The notes under the pieces are model-generated. The model did no database searches. It was not told the DNA's origin and was given only the letters and a program-made list of their open reading frames with translations. This document shows, one piece after another, positions 20,601-23,267 of a DNA stretch of 23,267 nucleotides. The DNA is taken from assembly GCA_019648995.1 (NCBI GenBank), contig BLXT01003735.1, positions 490,588 through 513,854 of the forward strand. The letters run 5' to 3'. Each line of letters begins with the position of its first letter. Position 1 is the stretch's first letter. This stretch comes from Plakobranchus ocellatus. Lineage: Eukaryota > Mollusca > Gastropoda > Plakobranchidae. The position numbers and the translations under genes were made by a program.

Positions 20601-23186
20601 TTTCCATGAGATAACTCTCAGAAGTCTGAAGTAGAGGTGATTTGGGAAATTCTGAAGATTCCTGAGATCTGGGGTGAACAGTTCCTGATTCTTCTTTAGC
20701 ATGATTCAGTGGTGGAACTGCAGAGAAGAGTTCAGTATTTTGTGTTTTGTAGGCTTCTCCACTTGCAGCAGCTTTACTTTCCAAAAGATCCTCTGTGGCT
20801 ACAGGGTCAATTGAGACTGCAACAGTTTCTATATGTTCAGCTTCCCTTTCAGCTGGAGTATGTGTGTCTTCAGGGTTGATTATAGTCATCAAATTGCCAT
20901 TCCCATCAAGAACCATTGTAGTGCCTGATTCTACAATCGTTTCCAGGCCTGCTGATACAGTTGGGGTGCTCTCAATACTTCCTTGCAACAAATTCTCTGA
21001 TTGGCTAGCAATAACAGCTTCTGATAGTGTGTTTCCTATAACAGCTGCTGTAGAGGCTTCTTCTCTTGCTGACAGATCTTCCTCTGCAGTGGGAGTTGCA
21101 GTTATATCTGACTTATCTGCTACCTTTTGGCTTTCATCATCATTTTCATTATCACTTCCATGCAAAAGATGGGAAAGATCAACATCTTCTAGTTTCACAT
21201 GAATAGGGTCTGAAGACTCTGCAAAATTTATTATGTGTGGTATTTCTTTTATTTCACCAGATTGATGCTCATTCTTTTCGCTGCTACTCACACTAGGCAC
21301 GGAGTCCATCTTTTGTTCCTGGTCCTCGCTATCAAATTGATCCGATATTGTATTTATGGTTTTTGCTTGCTCTCCATCTGTTTGAGTTAAGGTTTCTCCT
21401 ACTGGCTTTTGATTTTGCTTCACATTTTCGGGGGTTGTATTTGATTGTTCCAACAAAGATGATAAATCTGATTCTGGTATGAACTGGAGCTGATCATCTT
21501 CAGTAGTATCATATGCTTCAGAGATGTTTTCAGGTGAGTCAGAAGGCTCTGAATCTGTTTCAGCATTTAGGTTCTCCAAACTATTACCCATATCTTCATT
21601 TTGACTTGAATCCTCAACATTTGATACTGATTCCTGTTCAGTAGATTCAACCCCAGGATCTGCCTTGTGATTGAGTGTCAAATCAGATTCTGCGTTGAAT
21701 TTCACATCAGCTTGCAGCACTTCTTCTGATATCTCACCCTTTAAAGGCTTATCCATTTCAGAATCAGCTCCTATTTCTAACCCCCTATCCTCTGGAATTT
21801 GAAGAGTCTTTTGATTGTCCTCTAAAACATTTTCACTGTCCTTTTTCTCTGATTCGAAATTGAGCGGCTTATCATCTCCCATATCTGATTTAGATTGTTG
21901 ATCATTTTCTCCTGTGCTTGTTATATTCCTTGTGTCATCAGGACTTGTGACACCTAAATTGTGATCTTTAACAACAGAAGTGTCATTACTGTCTTGTTCA
22001 GCAACAGCAACTGTCTTATCTATCTCTGAACTGTTCTCTTGCAAACCATTCTCGGCACTTGAATCTTCACCCTGCTTGTTTGACTCTTGAGGTGGTTGGG
22101 CATTTTCTTGCTCTTGGTTTGCTTCTACGTTTTTTCCAGAAGCCGACACCCCATCTTCACTACCTTCTTTTGCATCCATGTTTGGTATATCAGAGGAAGC
22201 ATCAAATACAGGTATATCATCATCAGAAACTGTTTCCTTCTCTTTCTCATTGTTCTCTTCAAATCTCAAAGCAGCATCATTTTCTGTCTGAGGGTCAGAT
22301 ATAGATGATGGTTTATCTATTAGATCTGGAGCAACGGACTTCTTAAGATCAACCTCAACTTCAGCCTCTAACACACTTTCTTTTAACTCTTGATTGTTCC
22401 TTTCATCTGGCCCAGCATGTGATGGAACTTGCTCTTTGTTCTCATCAGCATTGATTCCTGATTGCTCATCAGCATCAGTGGCTGGTTGTGACTCTGTATC
22501 CTCTGAATAAAAAATTTTTAAAAATAGAACGTTCAATTTTATAAAAATTAATTTGAAATGAGCAATTCAAAAAATAATAATTGAAGACTTCGCATGCGAG
22601 AAAAAGAAAAACAAAATAATAAACAGAAATGAAATTGGAATTTTTCTTTACCAAGTGACATTGAATATTTTTTTTATACAAGAACATTATATTTTTAGCT
22701 CCCAATACTATTAATCAATATAGCTCCCAATACTATTAATCAATCTTTGTGCACCATACTTTTAACTTCACTTGATATCTTAATTCCAACTAAAAATATG
22801 ATATTTCAGAGTCCAAAGACACATATAAGCGACAGTAAAAGTATGACAAGGGAAACTGAAAGCTATTACACAGTAAAAGTATGTTTTCACATACCTAACG
22901 TATATTTATAATGCTGACTAAAACACCAAATAAAATAATTTTCTAATTAATATAAGATCATAGCTACAATTCTCCACATAGATCTAATCTAGTTCAAGAA
23001 TAGAATTTTGAAAATCAGCAAATATTATCCATGTACAGAATCAAGAGATTTCAAAAAAGAAAAGTGAGTCAGGAAAAATGTATATACTTATTATATATTC
23101 ATCAAGTTACACACCTGGCTTGTTTTCAATCTCTGTATCAGTCTCTGAGTCACCCAACAGTTTCTGCTTGATGTATTTGTTGATCT
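2504..23186 (-). CDS. MIA3: TANGO1 / MIA3-like ER exit site receptor, 5'-partial, 24 exons
   Basis: Joined exons in translation order: 23115-23186, 19954-22502, 19493-19744, 18784-18912, 18194-18233, 17861-17949, 16989-17066, 15592-15702, 15075-15146, 14646-14750, 13826-13857, 13305-13395, 11952-12018, 11559-11614, 10984-11074, 10019-10157, 9320-9421, 8829-8889, 8270-8305, 7701-7768, 4942-5018, 4381-4450, 3829-4250, 2504-2610. Every junction is GT-AG and every phase matches, giving 1637 residues and a TGA stop. Seen: acidic luminal part (residues 1-957), transmembrane helix (about 977-999), coiled coil (about 1001-1415), proline-rich tail (about 1430-1637). Known for the family: TANGO1 spans the ER membrane at exit sites, binds cargo or chaperone through a luminal SH3 domain, recruits tethers through its coiled coil and binds Sec23 through its proline-rich tail. 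The SH3 and signal peptide are missing and must lie upstream of the window. Invertebrates usually have one such gene, so a separate MIA2/cTAGE5 is a less likely reading. An alternative or skipped exon could have been missed. Introns not listed separately hold only A/T-rich sequence I do not recognise. Confidence 0.93.
2611..3828 (-). other. Intron w, last intron
   Basis: This 1218-base intron before the C-terminal exon holds the plus-strand SINE at 3151-3425. No other exon is visible. Confidence 0.8.
3151..3425 (+). mobile_element. tRNA-derived SINE
   Basis: A tRNA-like head holds an A-box-like stretch near 3161-3177 (GATGGCAAATCCGGTAA) and a B-box-like AGTTCAAATCC at 3207-3217, spaced about as in a tRNA gene. 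A non-tRNA body of about 200 bases follows (GCAATAGCAAACTACCTC is part of it) and the element ends in a short T-rich stretch. It lies in the last intron, antisense to the gene. The boundaries are approximate. Confidence 0.7.
3829..4250 (-). CDS. MIA3: TANGO1 exon w: main proline-rich domain
   Basis: This 422-nt exon has acceptor cgtattatag and donor CAG|gtaagt, entering in phase 2 and leaving in phase 1. It has seven runs of three to five prolines and seven PP doublets, separated by Arg, Asp, Gly and Met. In the family such PPP motifs bind Sec23 of the COPII coat and link cargo capture to coat assembly. A local unit is repeated (RSPPPRLPPPGML and RSPPFRLPPDML). The exon is much richer in G+C than the introns around it. 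Confidence 0.93.
4381..4450 (-). CDS. MIA3: TANGO1 exon v: Ser/Pro/Gly linker
   Basis: It enters in phase 1 and leaves in phase 2. The acceptor is gttttacag and the donor AAG|gtgagt. It encodes GMINGPSPQGMDNSPSRGSS, a disordered linker with NGPSP and SRGSS patterns like those at the start of the vertebrate proline-rich domain. Confidence 0.87.
4942..5018 (-). CDS. MIA3: TANGO1 exon u: coiled coil to proline-rich junction
   Basis: It enters in phase 2 and leaves in phase 1. The acceptor is tatttacag and the donor CAG|gtacag. It encodes the last helical residues, LTDIERRQFIGG, and then LIRPLPTRGMPPP, the first proline run. It is separated from the coiled-coil exons by the longest intron of the window. 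Confidence 0.87.
5019..7700 (-). other. Intron t, longest intron (2.7 kb)
   Basis: It separates the coiled-coil exons from the proline-rich exons. It holds the truncated SINE at 6731-6825 and a possible further SINE relic around 5690-5770. At 7442-7452 and 7472-7482 ATTGGCCAGCA is repeated. No ORF within it resembles a protein I know. Confidence 0.75.
6731..6825 (-). mobile_element. SINE, second family, 5'-truncated copy 2
   Basis: On the minus strand a B-box-like CATTCGAGTAC (6804-6814) is followed by a tail containing AGGCCTGATGGAGAGCCTAA and AGCGTGAGACCACC, then an A-rich end (AAGAAAAAG). It aligns with the tail of the SINE at 1145-1300. No A-box is recognisable, so it is truncated or decayed. 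It lies in the 2.7-kb intron. Confidence 0.5.
7701..7768 (-). CDS. MIA3: TANGO1 exon t: end of coiled coil
   Basis: It enters in phase 0 and leaves in phase 2. The acceptor is gttttaag and the donor AAA|gtgagt. It encodes LAARAAERELKEARHEAGVL, which continues the KKAHENW-LKARAAER-type signature of the family. The polypyrimidine tract before it is a run of TTTTG units on the minus strand. Confidence 0.9.
8270..8305 (-). CDS. MIA3: TANGO1 exon s: 36-nt exon, IAANEKKAHENW
   Basis: It is 12 codons long and phase 0 at both ends. The acceptor is tcttttcag and the donor TGG|gtatgt. The product IAANEKKAHENW is nearly identical to a hallmark of MIA3 and cTAGE5, and is the strongest single family signature in the window. 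The exon is far too short for an ORF scan to find. Confidence 0.93.
8409..8518 (+). repeat. (TGAG)n/(GA)n microsatellite
   Basis: About 20 copies of TGAG from 8409 to about 8488, with one TGAA interruption at 8461-8464, pass into a GA run up to about 8516. It lies in the intron between the 8829-8889 and 8270-8305 exons. On the transcribed strand it is pyrimidine-rich (CTCA/CT), 104 bases or more upstream of the 36-nt exon. Confidence 0.97.
8829..8889 (-). CDS. MIA3: TANGO1 exon r: coiled coil
   Basis: It enters in phase 2 and leaves in phase 0. The acceptor is tttctgcag and the donor CAG|gtatta. It encodes AQSESLKRELATSERDFRAQ, matching the family pattern just before the KKAHENW segment. Confidence 0.88.
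9320..9421 (-). CDS. MIA3: TANGO1 exon q: coiled coil
   Basis: It enters and leaves in phase 2. The acceptor is acttacag and the donor CAG|gttagt. It encodes RELGEQEALKKQNQSKLMSA and then DETTQSMHQELELT. The SADE stretch is placed as in vertebrate relatives. Confidence 0.88.
10019..10157 (-). CDS. MIA3: TANGO1 exon p: coiled coil with KEMQLQ
   Basis: It enters in phase 1 and leaves in phase 2, and at 139 nt is the longest coiled-coil exon. The acceptor is tattgcag and the donor AAG|gtgagt. The end of the exon, LNVLSSYFKEKEMQLQ, corresponds to the strongly conserved second coiled coil of MIA3/cTAGE5 (pattern LN-LY-xKEMxLQ). Confidence 0.9.
10158..10983 (-). other. Intron o
   Basis: This 826-base A/T-rich intron contains, at 10641-10680, a segment similar to the left arm of the element at 12211-12456. 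No exon was found. Confidence 0.7.
10984..11074 (-). CDS. MIA3: TANGO1 exon o: coiled coil
   Basis: It enters in phase 0 and leaves in phase 1. The acceptor is ttcacttcag and the donor AGG|gtaatt. It encodes SLRAIEEEKKILENKLTIER followed by DARKELE. Confidence 0.88.
11559..11614 (-). CDS. MIA3: TANGO1 exon n: family-like MMDVTK segment
   Basis: It enters in phase 1 and leaves in phase 0. The acceptor is catatttag and the donor AAG|gttggt. It encodes VQEKLQAMMDVTK, close to the conserved start of the second coiled coil of MIA3/cTAGE5. This is one of the more diagnostic short stretches. Confidence 0.88.
11952..12018 (-). CDS. MIA3: TANGO1 exon m: coiled-coil break
   Basis: It enters in phase 0 and leaves in phase 1. 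The acceptor is caatcatag and the donor TTG|gtgagt. It encodes VLKDCFLQLKSFEETGINED, a short helix and then an acidic turn. It corresponds to the region between the two coiled coils of the family, where vertebrate proteins also carry an acidic insert. Confidence 0.85.
12211..12456. mobile_element. Short element with inverted arms (MITE-like)
   Basis: The left arm 12211-12243 (ATATGTGTAG...CACAAAATGAG) and the reverse complement of the right arm 12424-12456 match at 28 of 33 positions. The spacing is 246 bases overall. The centre holds a further imperfect palindrome at about 12357-12382 (GGTGA...TCACC). There is no ORF and no obvious target duplication. It lies in the intron between the 13305-13395 and 11952-12018 exons. 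Confidence 0.55.
12551..12633. repeat. (AAT)n plus TTTATTTATATAGG dispersed-repeat box
   Basis: An AAT/ATA run (about 12551-12577) leads directly into AGTTTATTTATATAGGGCC and a further 45 bases ending near GTGCTGTACA. A TTTATTTATATAGCGCC-like box joined to AAT repeats is, as far as I recall, common in aquatic invertebrate and fish genomes as an end of short dispersed repeats. The family name is not known to me. Confidence 0.5.
13305..13395 (-). CDS. MIA3: TANGO1 exon l: coiled coil
   Basis: It enters in phase 2 and leaves in phase 0. The acceptor is ttcttacag and the donor GAG|gtaggc. It encodes SNERLELREEEFKQMQESIL and then FKENELE, a charged coiled coil. Confidence 0.88.
13826..13857 (-). 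CDS. MIA3: TANGO1 exon k: 32-nt small exon
   Basis: The acceptor is tttctgcag and the donor AA|gtaaat. It enters in phase 0 and leaves in phase 2. It encodes LLQEAEDWKE plus part of a lysine codon completed by the next exon. The EDW core resembles a conserved LEDW-type spot of vertebrate TANGO1 and cTAGE5 coiled coils. Without this exon the frame before and after would not join. Confidence 0.85.
14053..14340. mobile_element. TTAA-bounded MITE-like element 2 (piggyBac-like)
   Basis: TTAA lies at 14053-14056 and at 14337-14340. The left end reads CTCAATAACACTGAG and the right end, on the minus strand, CTCTTTCCTGCAACTG. CCGACGG occurs twice near the left end. An imperfect hairpin GTCCAGATGTGGG...TCCGGAC follows, and its first arm resembles the GTCCGGATGTGGG of element 1. 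It has no ORF and lies in the intron between the 14646-14750 and 13826-13857 exons. Confidence 0.5.
14646..14750 (-). CDS. MIA3: TANGO1 exon j: coiled coil
   Basis: It is 35 codons long and phase 0 at both ends. The acceptor is tttttccag and the donor CAG|gtggat. It contains LKDRNEAVETLRFEINGLTE followed by QVEQLQ, a regular coiled-coil heptad pattern. Confidence 0.88.
15075..15146 (-). CDS. MIA3: TANGO1 exon i: coiled coil
   Basis: It is 24 codons long and phase 0 at both ends. The acceptor is atttttcag and the donor AAG|gtaatt. It encodes a Lys/Glu/Asp-rich helix including TKDLEKQIKKLDESNKKLEQ. Confidence 0.88.
15592..15702 (-). CDS. MIA3: TANGO1 exon h: coiled coil
   Basis: It is 37 codons long and phase 0 at both ends, with acceptor cttaatag and donor AGG|gtaacc. 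The segment ETLKSQVLTLQEELDEVRNN has clear heptad spacing of leucine and valine, followed by a polar stretch. Confidence 0.88.
16210..16265. repeat. 28-bp imperfect tandem duplication
   Basis: Two units (16210-16237 and 16238-16265) share TTTTTGTGGAA in the middle and CTACC at the end, with a few substitutions. They lie in the 1286-base intron between the 16989-17066 and 15592-15702 exons. Confidence 0.75.
16364..16384. repeat. Short (AACCAA)-type simple repeat
   Basis: About three to four copies of an AACCAAA-like unit. It is a small simple repeat in an intron. Confidence 0.7.
16989..17066 (-). CDS. MIA3: TANGO1 exon g: coiled coil
   Basis: It is 26 codons long and phase 0 at both ends. 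The acceptor is gaatacag and the donor AAG|gttaga. It encodes SKHLKEEATRCKKEASKHEA and then ELHTIK, a charged helical segment. Long introns of 794 and 1286 bases lie on its two sides. Confidence 0.85.
17067..17860 (-). other. Intron f
   Basis: This 794-base A/T-rich intron contains a short hairpin GCAGCCCTGTCAGCGGCTGC at 17746-17765, and otherwise nothing I recognise. Confidence 0.75.
17861..17949 (-). CDS. MIA3: TANGO1 exon f: start of coiled coil
   Basis: The acceptor is caaatctag and the donor GAG|gtatgt. It enters in phase 1 and leaves in phase 0. It encodes a helix-forming stretch including IIQELEAKLLLATKERENI with leucine and isoleucine in heptad-like positions. In the family the first coiled coil contains the segment that recruits ERGIC membranes. 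Confidence 0.88.
18194..18233 (-). CDS. MIA3: TANGO1 exon e: cytosolic juxtamembrane exon
   Basis: This is a 40-nt exon with acceptor acatttcag and donor TAG|gtaggt. It enters in phase 0 and leaves in phase 1. It encodes GGNKMKKRLRASV, the basic juxtamembrane segment. A shift of the donor by a few bases is possible because GTAGGTAGG offers two GT sites, but only the chosen one keeps the phase of the next exon. Confidence 0.8.
18784..18912 (-). CDS. MIA3: TANGO1 exon d: transmembrane exon
   Basis: The acceptor is tgatttag and the donor TCA|gtgagt. It is 43 codons long and phase 0 at both ends. After an amphipathic lead (SIQSMLEQELLGLSPT) there is a hydrophobic helix of about 22 residues containing TIIASSVTMAMLVLITIT and ending SCCFS at the cytosolic edge. 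The helix is unusually rich in Thr and Ser. The basic stretch KMKKRLR in the next exon fits a positive-inside cytosolic flank, giving a type I topology. Vertebrate TANGO1 is described with a second membrane-inserted helix. Only one is obvious here. Confidence 0.9.
19493..19744 (-). CDS. MIA3: TANGO1 exon c: membrane-proximal luminal segment
   Basis: The acceptor is aaacaccag and the donor AGG|gtatga. It is 84 codons long and phase 0 at both ends. It encodes a Ser/Pro/Glu-rich start (VPVPPVEREAPEGSEPVGGG), then a charged stretch ending LAMEEHAKTVIER, probably a helix leading into the membrane exon. It contains no cysteine. The intron before it is only 209 bases. Confidence 0.88.
19954..22502 (-). 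CDS. MIA3: TANGO1 exon b: giant acidic luminal exon
   Basis: A single 2549-nt exon encodes 849 residues, about half of the visible protein. It follows the acceptor tttttattcag and ends at ATG|gtaaga in phase 0. The composition is dominated by Glu, Asp, Ser, Asn and Gln. There is no cysteine and a single tryptophan, and I count six N-glycosylation sequons (NSS, NDT, NIT, NIS, NTT, NVT). This fits a long, disordered luminal linker between the SH3 domain and the membrane, the least conserved part of TANGO1. Near its C-terminal half it holds a 25-residue internal duplication, listed separately. The methionine that could open this frame upstream lies inside the intron and is not a start. Apart from its place between TANGO1-like parts, the sequence itself is not diagnostic. 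Confidence 0.92.
20530..20604 (-). repeat. Internal protein repeat, copy 2
   Basis: Residues 657-681 begin ESKAAATGQEYDTKNTELL and end SAFPPF. This is the partner of copy 1 at 20707-20781. In both copies a Ser/Pro/Glu-rich spacer follows, which suggests that the duplicated unit may be larger than the 25 clearly alignable residues. Confidence 0.85.
20707..20781 (-). repeat. Internal protein repeat, copy 1
   Basis: Residues 598-622 of the partial protein begin ESKAAASGEAYKTQNTELF and end SAVPPL. They match copy 2 at 20530-20604 at 19 of 25 positions. The two copies start 177 bases (59 codons) apart in the same frame. The function is unknown. Confidence 0.85.
22503..23114 (-). other. Intron a
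   Basis: This 612-base intron separates the first two exons of the window. It is A/T-rich and holds the 25-bp tandem duplication and a 14-bp direct repeat ACAGTAAAAGTATG at 22832-22845 and 22870-22883. No coding exon with compatible phase was seen. Confidence 0.8.
22696..22744. repeat. 25-bp tandem duplication
   Basis: The unit starting TAGCTCCCAATACTATTAAT is present twice, at 22696-22720 and 22721-22744, with no mismatch over the shared length. It lies in the intron between the first two exons. Confidence 0.95.
23115..23186 (-). CDS. MIA3: TANGO1 exon a (luminal, first exon in window)
   Basis: The acceptor reads ttccctcag and the donor gtgtgtaac on the minus strand. It enters and leaves in phase 1 and encodes about 24 residues including KYIKQKLLGDSETDTE. 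The split GAG codon at its 3' end is completed exactly by the next exon. In family proteins this position is just after the luminal SH3 domain. The exon has no start codon and no signal peptide, so the gene continues upstream. Confidence 0.85.
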
Positions 23187-23267
23187 CTGAGGGAAATGAA
23201 AATTGCACTATGAAAACATTATTATATAAATCATAAGATGTAATACAATACATGCCTTGTAAACCCC

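Noticed and set aside
20795..21202. Plus-strand 135-codon frame
   Set aside because: It is the exact antisense of the giant acidic exon and its Ser/Val-rich product reflects that exon's codons.

Overview
The window is eukaryotic genomic DNA filled almost end to end by one intron-rich gene on the minus strand. I read it as the animal TANGO1 (MIA3) gene, the transmembrane organiser of ER exit sites that helps load collagen and other bulky cargo into the COPII pathway. The identification rests on domain order: a long acidic luminal segment, one transmembrane helix, a long coiled coil with family-like stretches (KKAHENW, MMDVTK, KEMQLQ, LAARAAERE), and a C-terminal proline-rich tail. The A+T-rich introns, TTAA-flanked MITE-like elements and tRNA-derived SINEs suggest a non-vertebrate animal, perhaps a mollusc. 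The taxonomic guess is weak.

I could place 24 coding exons by hand, all with GT-AG borders and all with matching reading-frame phases from one exon to the next. They encode 1637 residues plus a TGA stop at 2504-2506. The signal peptide and luminal SH3 domain are not present, so the 5' part of the gene lies beyond position 23267. In order of translation the layout is: 23115-23186 small luminal exon; 19954-22502 giant acidic, cysteine-free luminal exon; 19493-19744 membrane-proximal luminal exon; 18784-18912 transmembrane exon; 18194-18233 down to 7701-7768, sixteen short coiled-coil exons; 4942-5018, 4381-4450, 3829-4250 and 2504-2610, the proline-rich exons. Below 2504 lies the 3' UTR, with several possible poly(A) signals, and perhaps intergenic DNA.

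The introns and the 3' region carry mobile-element debris: a tRNA-derived SINE on the plus strand in the last intron, a second SINE family with at least two minus-strand copies, two TTAA-bounded MITE-like elements that share a motif, a 246-bp element with inverted arms and possible relatives, a long TGAG/GA microsatellite and some small tandem duplications. No second protein gene, RNA gene or multi-gene system is visible. The remaining open frames are shadows of exons or chance frames in A+T-rich introns.
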